Source: Pseudomonas fluvialis | GTDB taxonomy: Bacteria; Pseudomonadota; Gammaproteobacteria; Pseudomonadales; Pseudomonadaceae | Direction of reading: 5' to 3' | Assembly: GCF_014207935.1 (NCBI RefSeq) | Contig: NZ_JACHLL010000003.1 | Span: 136,265 to 200,264 of the forward strand | DNA length: 64,000 nt | Shown here: piece after piece, positions 15,679-27,868 of the stretch | How the letters are laid out: every line of letters begins with the position of its first letter | Numbering within the stretch: position 1 is the stretch's first letter | Translations under genes and position numbers: made by a program | Notes under the pieces: model-generated | Told to the model about the DNA's origin: nothing | The model's input: only the letters and a program-made list of their open reading frames with translations | The model's database searches: none

Positions 15679-16518
15679 ATGAATACCCTGAGCACAGTCA
15701 AGCCACCGGCCCTGATCTATGTCTCCAGCAGGCGCTACCTGTACCTGGGTCAGACCCAGCTGCGCATCCGCGAACTGCACGCGGCGGCCTCTTCGCTGCT
15801 GGTCTGCCTGCAGGGCACGGTGCGTTTCCGGACGTCCGACGGCGACCCCTGGAGCAGCGCCCGCAGCATCCTCATTCGCGCCGGCAGCAGAATCGCCATC
15901 GACAATCGCGACGCGGTAATAGCGGCCTGCTACCTGGATGCGGGGCAGCCCGACTACCTGCTGCTGAAACGGCAGATGAGTTCGGCCCGGCACGGCATCT
16001 ACTACCGGCATGCACATGAGCAGGAGCTGATCGAAAGCCTGATCGAACTGCGTAACGACCGGCCCGACTTCGAGGAGGCGCAGGCGCGCACCGACGCCAT
16101 ACTCCACCGGCACGTCGACAGGACCGCGGTCACCCTCGATCCGCGCCTGACACAGGTCATCGCCCGCCTCAGGCACACCGCCACGGTCAATATTCCGGTC
16201 AGCGCGCTGGCCGCAGAGGTAGGGCTTTCCGAGTCGGGCCTGATCAAGCTGTTCGGCCTGCACATCGGCGCCCCCCTGCGCCGGCATCGCCTGTGGTACC
16301 GACTGATCGACTTCATCCAGCTGTCGCTCGCCGGCACGCCCACGGCCCTGGCGATCAGAACCGCCGGTTTTACCGACGCCGCGCATCTTTCACGCTGCTA
16401 CAGCGGATTCTTCGGCGTCAGCCTGGCTTACGCCTTCTCGAAGAAGACCTCAGTGGAGTACATCTGCGCCGCGCACCCGGAAGCCGCCGAGCAGCAACGC
16501 TCTGCTCACGGCGGCTAA
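15679..16518 (+). CDS. AraC-family transcriptional regulator
   Basis: A 279-residue cytoplasmic DNA-binding protein. The C-terminal third is an AraC double helix-turn-helix: first helix pair at VSALAAEVGLSESGLIKLF, second at LAIRTAGFTDAAHLSRCYSGFFG, each with the expected hydrophobic pattern. The N-terminal about 150 residues are a cupin-like sensory part (LLVCLQGTVRFRTSDG, SILIRAGSRIAI) of unknown ligand. It is divergent from the polyester hydrolase across 452 bases, so it is the likeliest regulator of that enzyme, perhaps sensing a released monomer. That link is inference from position. ATG at 15679 lacks a strong ribosome site but fits the family N-terminus. Confidence 0.88.
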   Translation: MNTLSTVKPPALIYVSSRRYLYLGQTQLRIRELHAAASSLLVCLQGTVRFRTSDGDPWSSARSILIRAGSRIAIDNRDAVIAACYLDAGQPDYLLLKRQMSSARHGIYYRHAHEQELIESLIELRNDRPDFEEAQARTDAILHRHVDRTAVTLDPRLTQVIARLRHTATVNIPVSALAAEVGLSESGLIKLFGLHIGAPLRRHRLWYRLIDFIQLSLAGTPTALAIRTAGFTDAAHLSRCYSGFFGVSLAYAFSKKTSVEYICAAHPEAAEQQRSAHGG

Positions 16519-16530
16519 CCGCAGCCGTCA

Positions 16531-16770
16531 TCACTCGGCCTTCTTGCGAATCCAGTACAGGTAGGTGCCCTTGGCTTCGCTCTGCTCGACCAGCTCGTGG
16601 CCGAGGAACATGCAAAACTTGGGAATATCGCGGCGAGTCGAGGGATCGGTGGCTATGACCTTGAGCAGGCCGCCGGGAGCCAGGTCACGCACCTTGTTGT
16701 GCAGCATCATCACCGGCTCGGGGCAATTGAGACCGGTGGCATCGAGAATCGAGTCAGCTTGCAGGGACAT
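16531..16770 (-). CDS. tusA: Sulfurtransferase TusA
   Basis: A 79-residue sulfur carrier. The SirA/TusA motif [14 protein letters not shown] contains the persulfide-carrying Cys16 in CPEP, followed by [15 protein letters not shown]. TusA accepts sulfur from IscS and passes it on toward 2-thiouridine of tRNA, and in some bacteria to molybdenum-cofactor enzymes. ATG at 16770 follows GGAGG at seven bases; longer in-frame extensions lack the family sequence. Size matches the family. It is divergent from the lipoprotein hydrolase, and its stop lies 12 bases from the AraC stop. Confidence 0.95.
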   Translation of the reverse strand: MSLQADSILDATGLNCPEPVMMLHNKVRDLAPGGLLKVIATDPSTRRDIPKFCMFLGHELVEQSEAKGTYLYWIRKKAE

Positions 16771-16909
16771 CAGCAACCTCCGAAGACAGGTGCGCATTCT
16801 CGCCGATCGGGTCCACAGGGTCACCTCTCGCCGCACAACCTTGGATGGGCGGCTTGTGCCCCGCAGCTCGGGCAAGCTGCGCCCACCGCGACCCGAACAA
16901 GAAAACACC

Positions 16910-18457
16910 ATGCGCCTGATCACCCTTTGCGCCGCCAGCCTGCTGCTGGGCGGCTGCGCCGCCCGCGAGCAACTGCCCGACTACAGCCAGAGCGCCCAGC
17001 GCGACCTGCCGGCCACCCATTTCGAAACGGTAATCACCGGCCGCGACGGCACGCGCCTCTCCGCCACCGTGTTCCAGCCCGCCCTCAAGGCCGGCGAGGA
17101 GGCGCCGCTGGTTGTGCACACCCATGGCTGGGGCGGCTGGCGGGTAACCGGACCGAATGGCTTCTATGGCACCCAGATGATGTCAGGCCGCGCGGCACTG
17201 ACCGCCTGGCGAGCCGGCTACTGGGTGGTCAGCTACGACCAGCGCGGCTGGGGTGGCAGCGAGGGCAACATCGAAATGATGGACCCGCGCTATGAGGTAC
17301 AGGACGCCCTGGCGGTCATCGACTGGTCGGCCAGCCACCTGCCACACCTACAGATGGATGGCCCCAACGACCCGCGTGTCGGCATGCTCGGCGAAAGCTA
17401 TGGCGGCGCCGTGCAGTTGCTTGCCTCTGCCGAGGACCCGCGCATCGACGCGCTGGTACCCATTGCCACCTGGTACGACCTGGCCGATGCCCTGGCCCCG
17501 CAAGGTGACCTGAAGATCGGCTGGGGCGGCGTACTGCTTGGCCTTGGCCTCTCCACCGGCTACGACCTCGGCAAGTTTGTCCAGGCACCCTACCTGCGCA
17601 CAGCCGACGGCACCATGCGCCCCGAGGTACAGGCCGAGCTCAAGGCCCACAGCCTGACCAGCTACTGTGACCGTGGGCAGCGCCCGCAGGCCGACGCCCT
17701 GCTGATTCAGGGCATGCGCGATACCCTGTTCCCCCTCGACCAGAGCCTCAAGATTCGTGACTGCCTGCAGCAGGGACAGCGCGACGTACGCCTGCTCGGC
17801 ATGCAGGCCGGTCATATCCTGCCGCCGCCGGCACAAGCCTGGAGTGGCCTGCCGCCCTTCAACAACGAACCGGTGCTGCACTGCGGCGAACGGGCGATCA
17901 ACTACTACCAGGCCATCGTCGCCTGGTACGAGGAGAAACTGCGCGGACGCCCGGGCGTGGCGGCCAGCGTGCCAGAGTTGTGCGTGAGCTTGAATCTGGG
18001 CCAAGGCCTGGCGCTGAACGCGCTGCCTTCCGCCGGGGAACGCGTGGCACTGCCGCTGACCGAAGTACGGCCGCTGACCAGCGGCCTGCTCAGCCCCAGC
18101 CAGTTCGTGCCGCTGCGCACCATCGAGCAACACAGCGCTCTGCTGGGCAGCACCCGCCTGAGCCTGCAGGGCAGCGATGAGCGGCCCCAGGTGTTTGCCG
18201 CCATGGCGGTGAAGCGGGCCGATGGCCGCATCGAGACACTCGATGAGCAGGTCACACCGCTGGGGCAACGCCGCGAGCTGCAGCTGACCAGTGTCAGCGC
18301 GGCACTGCAACCCGGTGACGTGCTCGGCCTGCAGTTCAGCGGTTTCAGCGGTCAGTACCTGTTCAACAGCTCATGGAGCCCGCGCGCGGTAGCCCTGCAG
18401 GGCGAAGTCGAGCTGCCCGCCCTGCTGCCGCTCAGCGCCCCGCTGGCAAAGCGCTGA
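16910..18457 (+). CDS. Lipoprotein alpha/beta hydrolase, S15/CocE-NonD like
   Basis: A 515-residue predicted lipoprotein. Signal peptide [15 protein letters not shown] is followed by Cys16 in a clean lipobox (LLGGC). The hydrolase core has HTHGWGGW (oxyanion region), [12 protein letters not shown], the nucleophile elbow GESYGG (S163), acid D271 in GMRDTLFP, and H302 in GHILPP. A C-terminal beta-rich part (about residues 365-510) resembles the jelly-roll domain of X-Pro dipeptidyl-peptidase and cocaine esterase relatives. ATG at 16910 is chosen because the lipoprotein signal begins there; the frame is open far upstream. Likely a periplasmic or outer-membrane esterase or peptidase with unknown substrate. 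It is two genes from the polyester hydrolase, so a shared role in ester breakdown is possible but unproven. Confidence 0.82.
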   Translation: MRLITLCAASLLLGGCAAREQLPDYSQSAQRDLPATHFETVITGRDGTRLSATVFQPALKAGEEAPLVVHTHGWGGWRVTGPNGFYGTQMMSGRAALTAWRAGYWVVSYDQRGWGGSEGNIEMMDPRYEVQDALAVIDWSASHLPHLQMDGPNDPRVGMLGESYGGAVQLLASAEDPRIDALVPIATWYDLADALAPQGDLKIGWGGVLLGLGLSTGYDLGKFVQAPYLRTADGTMRPEVQAELKAHSLTSYCDRGQRPQADALLIQGMRDTLFPLDQSLKIRDCLQQGQRDVRLLGMQAGHILPPPAQAWSGLPPFNNEPVLHCGERAINYYQAIVAWYEEKLRGRPGVAASVPELCVSLNLGQGLALNALPSAGERVALPLTEVRPLTSGLLSPSQFVPLRTIEQHSALLGSTRLSLQGSDERPQVFAAMAVKRADGRIETLDEQVTPLGQRRELQLTSVSAALQPGDVLGLQFSGFSGQYLFNSSWSPRAVALQGEVELPALLPLSAPLAKR

Positions 18458-18475
18458 GTCGGTGTGCCTGCGTCG

Positions 18476-19525
18476 TTATAGACGGCGCAGGTGGCAGGTC
18501 ACCTCCTCGCGGTCGTGGTACAGCTGCTTGCAGCCGATGCTGACCTTCAGGCCGCGGGCCTTCAGTCCGTCCTCGATACGTTCCAGCAGGCGCTGCACCT
18601 CGGCGAAACGCTGCTTCATCGGTAGTTTGAGGTTGACCACCGCCTCCTGGCACCAGCCCTCGCCCAGCCAGGTCTCGATCATCGCCGCCGTGCGTGCCGG
18701 CTTCTCGACGATATCGCAGACCATCCAGTTCACCGGCTTGCGTGGCTTGAAGGTGAAACCATCGGCCCGCTGGTGCTCCACCAGCCCCGAATCCATCAGG
18801 CTTTCGGCCATCGGCCCGTTGTCCACGGCGGTGACCCGGATGTGCCGGTTGACCAGCTGCCAGGTCCAGCCGCCCGGTGCGGCGCCCAGGTCCACAGCGG
18901 TCATCGCTGGCGCCAGGCGGGTATCCCACTCGTCCCGCGGGATGAAGTGGTGCCAGGCCTCTTCCAGTTTGAGCGTCGAGCGACTGGGGGCCTCGCGGGG
19001 GAACTTCAGACGCGGAATGCCCATCGGCCAGAATGCCGAGTTATCGGCCTCGGCCAGACCGAGAAAGACCTCGCGACCGCTCTTGAAGGTCAGCAGCAGG
19101 CGCGGCTTGAGACGATCCTCGACCAGCTTGCCGGCCTTGCTCAGGGCCTTGCGCAGGGGCGCTTCGAATTTCTTGCAGAAGCCCGAAAGCTCCTTGCCTT
19201 CGTTGGTATCGAATACTTCCAACCACAGGCTACCGGCCTGCGGGTAATCGGCCAGGGCCTCCAGCAACACGCTGATGCGGTCGGTTTCCGGCAACGCCAG
19301 GAAGCTGCCGCGCGCCCACTGGCGGATGAAGATCAGGCGACTGAAGCGCAGCTTGCGCATCAGCCGCTCGGCGCCACCCGGCTCGGTGCAGACGAACTCG
19401 GCGTAGGCCAGGTTAGGCTTGCTGCGGGCATAGCCCGCCACTTCCAGACGCGCCGCCAGATCACTGATCTCGGCGCAGACCTCGCCCTCGAAACCCGGAC
19501 GACAATGCAGCAACAGACTGTTCAT
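18476..19525 (-). CDS. rlmM: 23S rRNA (C2498-2'-O)-methyltransferase RlmM
   Basis: A 349-residue cytoplasmic enzyme (YgdE family) that uses SAM to methylate the ribose of C2498 in 23S rRNA. The N-terminal half holds a THUMP-like region (LLHCRPGFEGEVCAEI). The Rossmann methyltransferase has AVDLGAAPGGWTWQL as SAM motif, WMVCDIVEKP with the catalytic Asp, and VVNLKLPMKQR with the catalytic Lys. It ends in HDREEVTCHLRRL, the family C-terminus. ATG at 19525 with GAGTGG upstream gives the usual start MNSLLLHCRPG. It converges on the lipoprotein gene with an 18-base gap. Confidence 0.95.
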   Translation of the reverse strand: MNSLLLHCRPGFEGEVCAEISDLAARLEVAGYARSKPNLAYAEFVCTEPGGAERLMRKLRFSRLIFIRQWARGSFLALPETDRISVLLEALADYPQAGSLWLEVFDTNEGKELSGFCKKFEAPLRKALSKAGKLVEDRLKPRLLLTFKSGREVFLGLAEADNSAFWPMGIPRLKFPREAPSRSTLKLEEAWHHFIPRDEWDTRLAPAMTAVDLGAAPGGWTWQLVNRHIRVTAVDNGPMAESLMDSGLVEHQRADGFTFKPRKPVNWMVCDIVEKPARTAAMIETWLGEGWCQEAVVNLKLPMKQRFAEVQRLLERIEDGLKARGLKVSIGCKQLYHDREEVTCHLRRL

Positions 19526-19662
19526 TTTCCACTCCGGCTGCCAGCAGCCCCAGATGCAATGACGCGCATGATACCTGAGCGCCAGCCGAACACCCGCCTG
19601 GGGTCTATACCTGTAGGACTCGACCAGCTGTCTGGCTGAGCAGGCTCACAACAGCGGCTGAT

Positions 19663-19689
19663 TAAACTTGTGACGCCGCCAGGCGATAA
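19663..19689 (+). promoter_or_regulatory. Candidate sigma-28 (FliA) promoter of aer
   Basis: TAAACTTG at 19663-19670, exactly 11 bases, then GGCGATAA at 19682-19689. The flagellar sigma-28 consensus is TAAAGTTT-N11-GCCGATAA; matches are 6/8 and 7/8 with exact spacing. The start point would be about 43 bases before the aer ATG. Chemoreceptor genes are classic sigma-28 targets. Confidence 0.6.
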
Positions 19690-19738
19690 ATAAGAAAGCC
19701 TGCCAAAGAGCAGGAGTTAACATCAGAGAAGCCATGCC

Positions 19739-21304
19739 ATGCGTAATAACCAGCCCGTTACCCAGCGCGAGCGCAGTTTTCCGGCGCAACAGCGCCTGAT
19801 CTCCACCACCGACCTCAAGGGTGTAATCACCTACTGTAACGAGGCCTTCATCGAGATCAGCGGTTACAGCCGCGAAGAGCTGATGCGCGCCCCGCACAAC
19901 CTGGTTCGCCACCCGGATGTACCGCCGGCGGTATTCGGCCACCTGTGGACCACCCTCAAGCAGGGCAAGCCGTGGATGGGCATCGTCAAGAACCGCTGCA
20001 AGAGCGGCGACCACTACTGGGTCAACGCCTACGTCACGCCGATCTTTGCAGGCAATCAGGTGGTCGGTTACGAATCGGTGCGGGTCAAGCCCAGCGCCGA
20101 ACAGGTACGCCGAGCCGAAGCCCTGTACCAGCGCATCAACAGCGGCAAGAGCGCCATTCCCGCGAGCAACCGCTGGCTACCGCTGCTGCGCAACTGGCTG
20201 CCGTTCATTCTCCTGAGCCAGGTCGGCTGGGCCATCGGCGCCTGGCTGGATGGCCACTGGGGCTTCATTCTGGCTGCCCTGCTGTCGATTCCCCTCGGCC
20301 TGCTGGGCCTGGCCTGGCAGGGCCGCAGCACCCAGCGCCTGCTGAAAATTGCCGAGCAGGCCACCTCCGATCCGCTGATTGCCCAGATGTACACCGACAG
20401 CCAGGGCGACGAAGCGCGCCTGGAAATGGCCATGCTCAGCCAGGAAGCCCGCCTGAAAACCTGCCTGACACGCCTGCAGGACACCGCTGAACAGCTCACC
20501 AGCCAGGCCAGCGATGCCGACCGTCTGGCCCGCAGCAGTGCCGGCGGGCTTGAACTGCAGCGCCTGGAAACCGAACAGGTCGCTGCGGCCGTCCAGCAGA
20601 TGGCCTCCACCACCCAGGAGGTGGCGAGCAATGTGCAGCGCACCGCTGATGCCACCCAGCAGGCCAACCTACTGACCCGCCAGGGCCGCGCCATTACCGA
20701 CGAGGCGCGCGACGCCATTCAGCGCCTGTCCAATGCCGTCAGCGAGACCGGCGAGACGGTGACCCGCCTGGCCCAGGACAGCAGCGAGATCGGCGGCGTG
20801 GTCGACGTGATCAAGGGCATTGCCGACCAGACCAACCTGCTCGCCCTCAATGCGGCCATCGAGGCGGCGCGGGCCGGTGAAATGGGTCGGGGCTTTGCGG
20901 TGGTCGCCGATGAAGTGCGCTCCCTGGCCAGTCGCACGGCCGAGTCGACAGGGCAGATTCACCAACTGATCGCCAAGCTGCAGCGCACGGCCGAAGAGGC
21001 CGTGGCCACCATGGAGAACGGGCGCCGTCAGGCCGACGAAGGCGTGCACAAGGTGCAGCAGGCCGACGACGCACTGGTCGGCATCAGTGACGCGGTGGCG
21101 CATATAGCCGACATGGCCGACCAGATTGCCGCGGCTGCCGAAGAGCAGAGCGCGGTGGCCGAGAACATCAACCACAAGGTAGTGACCATCGCCCAGCTGG
21201 CCGAGGAGACCACCGGCTCGGCGCATCGCACCGCGGAACTCAGCCTGGGCCTGAGCGAAACCGCCAAGGGCCAGTTCTCACTGGTCGAGCGCTTCAATCG
21301 CTGA
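19739..21304 (+). CDS. aer: Aerotaxis receptor Aer
   Basis: A 521-residue chemoreceptor. Residues about 10-118 are a PAS domain with the Aer hallmark NLVRHPDVP and [19 protein letters not shown], which in E. coli Aer binds FAD and senses redox state. Two membrane helices lie at about 150-170 and 174-193, joined by a very short loop, so there is no periplasmic sensor. The rest is the signalling domain with the conserved tip around [18 protein letters not shown] and [12 protein letters not shown] that docks CheA/CheW. Length fits Aer. A sigma-28 promoter is upstream. Position beside cbb3 oxidase operons matches other Pseudomonas and suits energy taxis to low oxygen. The 3' end overlaps the next gene by 11 bases on the opposite strand. 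Confidence 0.94.
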   Translation: MRNNQPVTQRERSFPAQQRLISTTDLKGVITYCNEAFIEISGYSREELMRAPHNLVRHPDVPPAVFGHLWTTLKQGKPWMGIVKNRCKSGDHYWVNAYVTPIFAGNQVVGYESVRVKPSAEQVRRAEALYQRINSGKSAIPASNRWLPLLRNWLPFILLSQVGWAIGAWLDGHWGFILAALLSIPLGLLGLAWQGRSTQRLLKIAEQATSDPLIAQMYTDSQGDEARLEMAMLSQEARLKTCLTRLQDTAEQLTSQASDADRLARSSAGGLELQRLETEQVAAAVQQMASTTQEVASNVQRTADATQQANLLTRQGRAITDEARDAIQRLSNAVSETGETVTRLAQDSSEIGGVVDVIKGIADQTNLLALNAAIEAARAGEMGRGFAVVADEVRSLASRTAESTGQIHQLIAKLQRTAEEAVATMENGRRQADEGVHKVQQADDALVGISDAVAHIADMADQIAAAAEEQSAVAENINHKVVTIAQLAEETTGSAHRTAELSLGLSETAKGQFSLVERFNR

Positions 21305-21923
21305 GGCGTTCGACCCAGTCCGCCACCGCCGAGGCGGCGGCCTTCAGGTGCTGTTCATGGCTGAAGCCGCTGCTCTTGAAGGGTTTCAGGTCATGGTCGG
21401 CCGCCGTCAGCCAGTGCAGAGCAATGCGCGCCGGCAGAGTGTAACCCTCCACTTCTCCGCGGTTGCCCAAGGCATCACGCTCCCCCTGGATGATCAGGGT
21501 GGGCGCGCGCAGCCCGTGCAGGTGCTCGACGCGCAGCGTGTCCGGTTTGCCGGCCGGGTGAAACGGATAACCGAAGCACACCAGAGCATCAGCCCCCAGT
21601 TCATCGACCAGCAGGCTGGCCATACGCCCGCCCATGGACTTGCCAGCCAGCACCACAGGTCCTGCGACCTGCTGTCGCACAAGCGCATAAACCTCGCGCC
21701 AACAGGCCAGTAAACGGGCCTGTGGATCGGGTGGCCGACGCTTGCCATCCAGCCGCCTGGCGGCCATGTAGGGGAACTCGAAGCGCACCACCGCCAGGCC
21801 ACGGGCGGCAAGCCATTGCGCCAGTTGCTCAAGCACCGCCGAGTCCATCCCGGCACCCGCCCCATGGGCCAGGATCAGGGTGGCAAAAGGCCTGCCGACC
21901 GCCCGGTTCCAGACAAGTTCCAT
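21294..21923 (-). CDS. Alpha/beta hydrolase of the KANL3/Tex30 (DUF1100-like) family
   Basis: A 209-residue cytoplasmic hydrolase-fold protein. It has [11 protein letters not shown] near the N-terminus, the nucleophile elbow GKSMGG, the acid region [10 protein letters not shown], and a C-terminal His in ADHDLKPFK. All are typical of the KANL3/Tex30 group, whose bacterial members have no proven substrate. ATG at 21923 is chosen over a TTG at 21947 because GGTGGGG precedes it and the TTG lies inside the regulatory region. Its 3' end overlaps aer by 11 bases. It shares a divergent region with ccoN2, including the Anr box, so it too might respond to oxygen. Confidence 0.82.
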   Translation of the reverse strand: MELVWNRAVGRPFATLILAHGAGAGMDSAVLEQLAQWLAARGLAVVRFEFPYMAARRLDGKRRPPDPQARLLACWREVYALVRQQVAGPVVLAGKSMGGRMASLLVDELGADALVCFGYPFHPAGKPDTLRVEHLHGLRAPTLIIQGERDALGNRGEVEGYTLPARIALHWLTAADHDLKPFKSSGFSHEQHLKAAASAVADWVERLSD

Positions 21924-21947
21924 AAAACCCCACCGACTCTGTGACAA

Positions 21948-21989
21948 TTGATCTCAGTCAATAACCGCAAGCTGTGCTTTGCGGATGCT
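21948..21989 (+). promoter_or_regulatory. Anr/FNR box and -10 of the ccoNOQP-2 operon
   Basis: TTGATCTCAGTCAA at 21948-21961 matches the FNR/Anr palindrome TTGAT-N4-ATCAA with one mismatch. A GATGCT hexamer at 21984-21989 lies about 31 bases from the box centre, as expected for a class II promoter with the box near -41.5. The start codon follows at 22044. It predicts induction at low oxygen. Confidence 0.75.
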
Positions 21990-22043
21990 TGTTCTGCGCA
22001 AAAGCGCAGCCAGTATCCATAACCGTGTATGGAAGCCCATAAC

Positions 22044-23474
<1,431 letters not shown>

Positions 23475-23485
23475 GGAGCAGCGAG

Positions 23486-24106
23486 ATGAGTAACAACAGC
23501 AAACACGAAATTCTCGAGAAAAACGTCGGTCTGATGGCCCTGTGCATGGTCCTGGCCGTGTCCATCGGCGGCCTGGTGCAGATCGTGCCGCTGTTCTTCC
23601 AGAAGGAAACCACCCAGCCGGTCGAAGGCCTCAAGCCTTACACCGCGCTGCAACTGGAAGGTCGCGACATCTACATCAAGGAAGGCTGCGTCAGCTGCCA
23701 TTCGCAGATGATCCGTCCGTTCCGCGCCGAGACCGAGCGCTACGGCCACTACTCGGTTGCCGGTGAGAGCGTGTGGGACCACCCGTTCCTGTGGGGTTCC
23801 AAGCGGACCGGTCCGGATCTGGCCCGTGTCGGCAGCCGCTACTCCGATGACTGGCACCGTGCGCACCTGTACAACCCACGCAACGTAGTGCCGGAATCGA
23901 AGATGCCGGCTTACCCGTGGCTGGTGGAAAACCAGCTCGACGGCAAGAACACCGCCAAGAAACTGCAAGCCATGCGCACCCTCGGCGTGCCGTATAGCGA
24001 CGCGGACATCGCCGGTGCCAGCGACGCGGTCAAGGGCAAAACCGAAATGGACGCCTTGGTGGCCTACCTGCAAGTTCTCGGCACCAGCCTGAAGAACAAG
24101 CGGTAA
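23486..24106 (+). CDS. ccoO2: cbb3 oxidase subunit II (monoheme cytochrome c), copy 2
   Basis: A 206-residue membrane-anchored cytochrome c. One N-terminal helix ([23 protein letters not shown]) is followed by a periplasmic domain with a single heme c site CVSCHSQM and the conserved [19 protein letters not shown] distal Met ligand is likely in SKMPAYPWL. It passes electrons from CcoP to CcoN. ATG at 23486 follows GGAGCAGCGAG, 11 bases after ccoN2. Confidence 0.96.
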   Translation: MSNNSKHEILEKNVGLMALCMVLAVSIGGLVQIVPLFFQKETTQPVEGLKPYTALQLEGRDIYIKEGCVSCHSQMIRPFRAETERYGHYSVAGESVWDHPFLWGSKRTGPDLARVGSRYSDDWHRAHLYNPRNVVPESKMPAYPWLVENQLDGKNTAKKLQAMRTLGVPYSDADIAGASDAVKGKTEMDALVAYLQVLGTSLKNKR

Positions 24107-24112
24107 GCAACC

Positions 24113-24271
24113 ATGGATATCGGAACTCTGCGGGGTCTCGGCACAGCACTGGTACTGATCGCCTTTGTCGGTCTGGTGCTCTGGGCCTTCAGTGGCAAGC
24201 GCAAGAGCGGCTTCGATGAAGCCGCCCTGCTGCCCTTCGCCGACGACCGCAACTCGAAAAATCAGGAGTAA
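24113..24271 (+). CDS. ccoQ2: cbb3 oxidase small subunit CcoQ, copy 2
   Basis: A 52-residue protein with one membrane helix ([16 protein letters not shown]) and the family C-terminal motif FDEAALLPFADD. CcoQ stabilises the oxidase complex and does not bind cofactors. It begins six bases after ccoO2 and ends seven bases before ccoP2. AAATCAGGAG near its 3' end serves as the ccoP2 ribosome site. Confidence 0.92.
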   Translation: MDIGTLRGLGTALVLIAFVGLVLWAFSGKRKSGFDEAALLPFADDRNSKNQE

Positions 24272-24277
24272 ACAACC

Positions 24278-25213
24278 ATGACCTCGTTCTGGAGTGGGTA
24301 CATCACCCTCCTCACCATCGGCACCCTGGTGGCGCTGACGTGGCTGATCTTCAGCACCCGCAAGGGTGAGACAAAGGGCGTCACCGACAAGACCATGGGC
24401 CATGCCTTCGACGGCATTGAGGAATATGACAATCCGCTGCCGCAGTGGTGGTTCCTGCTGTTCGTCGGCACCATCGTGTTTGGCGTGATCTATTTCGCCC
24501 TCTACCCGGCGCTGGGTAACTGGAAAGGCCTGCTGCCGGGTTATGAAGGCGGCTGGACCCAGGTCAAGCAGTGGGAGCGCGAAGTCAGCCGGGCTGACGA
24601 GCAATACGGCCCTATCTTCGCCAAATATGCCGCCATGCCACTGGAAGATGTCGCCAAGGATCCGCAGGCACTGAAGATGGGCAACCGTCTGTTCGCCACC
24701 TACTGCTCGATCTGCCACGGTTCGGACGCCAAGGGCGCACCGGGCTTCCCCAACCTGGCTGACAACAGCTGGCGCTGGGGCGGTGACACTGCCAGCATCA
24801 AGACCACCATCCTGCACGGCCGCATGGCTGCCATGCCGGCCTGGGGTGCGATCCTCGGTGAGGAAGGCGTGAAGAACGTGGCTGCCTATGTGCGTCAGGA
24901 CCTCGCCGGCCTGAAACTGCCGGAAGGCACCCAGGCCGACCTGGCCGCCGGCAAGCAGCAGTTCGCCACTAACTGCACAGCCTGTCACGGTGCCGAAGGT
25001 AAAGGCATGCCGATGATGGGCGCTCCGGACCTGACCAAGCCTTCGGCCTGGATCTACGGTTCGAGCCTGGTGCAGATTCAGCAGACCCTGCGCTATGGCC
25101 GAAACGGCCAGATGCCGGCACAGGAACAGTACCTGGGCAACGACAAGGTTCACCTGCTCGCTGCCTACGTCTACAGCCTGTCGCAGCAGCCGGCGGAAGT
25201 CGCCAGCAAGTAA
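24278..25213 (+). CDS. ccoP2: cbb3 oxidase subunit III (diheme cytochrome c), copy 2
   Basis: A 311-residue subunit. Two N-terminal hydrophobic segments ([18 protein letters not shown] and [20 protein letters not shown]) precede a periplasmic part with two heme c sites, CSICHG and CTACHG, each in a cytochrome c domain with its Met-ligand region ([17 protein letters not shown]). It receives electrons from soluble cytochromes or the bc1 complex and hands them to CcoO. Length is standard. Last gene of ccoNOQP-2. Confidence 0.96.
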   Translation: MTSFWSGYITLLTIGTLVALTWLIFSTRKGETKGVTDKTMGHAFDGIEEYDNPLPQWWFLLFVGTIVFGVIYFALYPALGNWKGLLPGYEGGWTQVKQWEREVSRADEQYGPIFAKYAAMPLEDVAKDPQALKMGNRLFATYCSICHGSDAKGAPGFPNLADNSWRWGGDTASIKTTILHGRMAAMPAWGAILGEEGVKNVAAYVRQDLAGLKLPEGTQADLAAGKQQFATNCTACHGAEGKGMPMMGAPDLTKPSAWIYGSSLVQIQQTLRYGRNGQMPAQEQYLGNDKVHLLAAYVYSLSQQPAEVASK

Positions 25214-25619
25214 GCGCACGATCAGCGGCGCAAGGATGCGCCGCTACTCCTTCGGGTCCAGCCCCGAACGGAACGATAAACCGGGCACGCAGCCCTCCCC
25301 GCCTTATGCGACCCGATGTCGCACCTCTTTACCCGACAGAACGACTTGGTCTTTGCTGCCGGCCGGCTAAGCTGTTTTGCATCGCCACCCGCACAACTCC
25401 AAGGCGAGCCATTTTTTGCGCACAGGTTCGATGCATCCTCCTGCACCGCTTGCAGTGAACAGGAGAAGGCATCCATAGCCGCTGCAAGTCCCTGCCGGGC
25501 GTAATGTTTCAGTGTGTGTCGTTGCATTGAAAATGGCCTTTCTCCATACTTGCCGCCGCTTTTTTGAGCGGGTGCGACCTTGCGTCGCGCGCCTTCCTTC
25601 TAACCGTGGAACCCCTAGC
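25214..25619. promoter_or_regulatory. Intergenic region between the two cco operons
   Basis: 406 bases. A perfect 8-base hairpin AGCGGCGC-AAGGAT-GCGCCGCT lies at 25224-25245, soon after ccoP2, but no T-run follows, so it is at most a weak terminator or an RNA-stabilising stem. I see no TTGAT-N4-ATCAA-like box here, in contrast to copy 2. A 62-residue open frame at 25316-25504 has no ribosome site or recognisable sequence. The promoter of ccoNOQP-1 should lie here but I cannot place it. Confidence 0.5.
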
Positions 25620-27061
<1,442 letters not shown>

Positions 27062-27062
<1 letters not shown>

Positions 27063-27676
27063 TGAGCAGCAAACACGAATTCCTTGAGAAGAATATCGGC
27101 CTGATGGCCCTGTGCATGGTCCTGGCCGTGTCCATCGGCGGTCTGGTACAGATCGTGCCGCTGTTCTTCCAGAAAGAAACCACCGAACCGGTAGCCGGCC
27201 TCAAGCCCTACACCGCCCTGCAGCTGGAAGGCCGCGACCTGTACATCCGCGAAGGCTGCGTCAGCTGCCACTCGCAGATGGTGCGTCCATTCCGCGCCGA
27301 AACCGAGCGTTACGGCCACTACTCGGTTGCCGGTGAGAGCGTTTACGACCATCCCTTCCTGTGGGGCTCCAAGCGTACCGGTCCGGATCTGGCCCGCGTA
27401 GGCGGCCGCTACTCCGACGACTGGCACCGCGCCCACCTGTACAACCCGCGCAACGTGGTTCCGGAATCGAAGATGCCGGCTTACCCATGGCTGGTAGAAA
27501 ACAAGCTCGATGGCAAGAACACCGCCAAGAAGCTGGAAGCCATGCGCACCTTGGGCGTGCCTTACACCAACGAAGACATCGCTGGCGCCAAGGATGCCGT
27601 CAAGGGCAAGACCGAAATGGATGCCCTGGTGGCCTACCTGCAAGTGCTGGGCACCAGCCTCAAGAACACACGGTAA
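27062..27676 (+). CDS. ccoO1: cbb3 oxidase subunit II (monoheme cytochrome c), copy 1
   Basis: A 204-residue paralogue of the ccoO at 23486, with the same anchor helix, heme site CVSCHSQM and PYPWL-type Met region (SKMPAYPWL). The start ATG is in TGATG with the ccoN1 stop, giving translational coupling that copy 2 lacks. Differences from copy 2 are few and mostly conservative. Confidence 0.96.
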
Positions 27677-27682
27677 CGCATG

Positions 27683-27868
27683 ATGGATATCGGGACTCTT
27701 CGCGGTCTGGGCACCGCAGTCGTACTAATCGCCTTTGTCGGCCTGATCCTCTGGGCCTTCAGCAGCCGTCGCAAGAGCGAATTTGACGAAGCCGCCAACC
27801 TGCCCTTCGCCGATGAGCCCGATGCCGCTGCGCGTGACGAAAAAGCTTCTAGGAGTAAGAGCGAATGA
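27683..27868 (+). CDS. ccoQ1: cbb3 oxidase small subunit CcoQ, copy 1
   Basis: A 61-residue protein with one helix ([17 protein letters not shown]) and the tail [13 protein letters not shown]. It is nine residues longer than copy 2 at the charged C-terminus. Two ATG codons are adjacent (27680 and 27683); the second is taken by alignment with copy 2. The stop overlaps the ccoP1 start by four bases (ATGA). Confidence 0.9.
   Translation: MDIGTLRGLGTAVVLIAFVGLILWAFSSRRKSEFDEAANLPFADEPDAAARDEKASRSKSE

Noticed and set aside
25224..25245. Hairpin after ccoP2 as a rho-independent terminator
   Set aside because: The stem is perfect but no T-run follows; kept only as a note on the intergenic region.
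25316..25504. 62-codon frame between the two cco operons
   Set aside because: No ribosome site, no recognisable motif, and it lies where the ccoN1 promoter should be.
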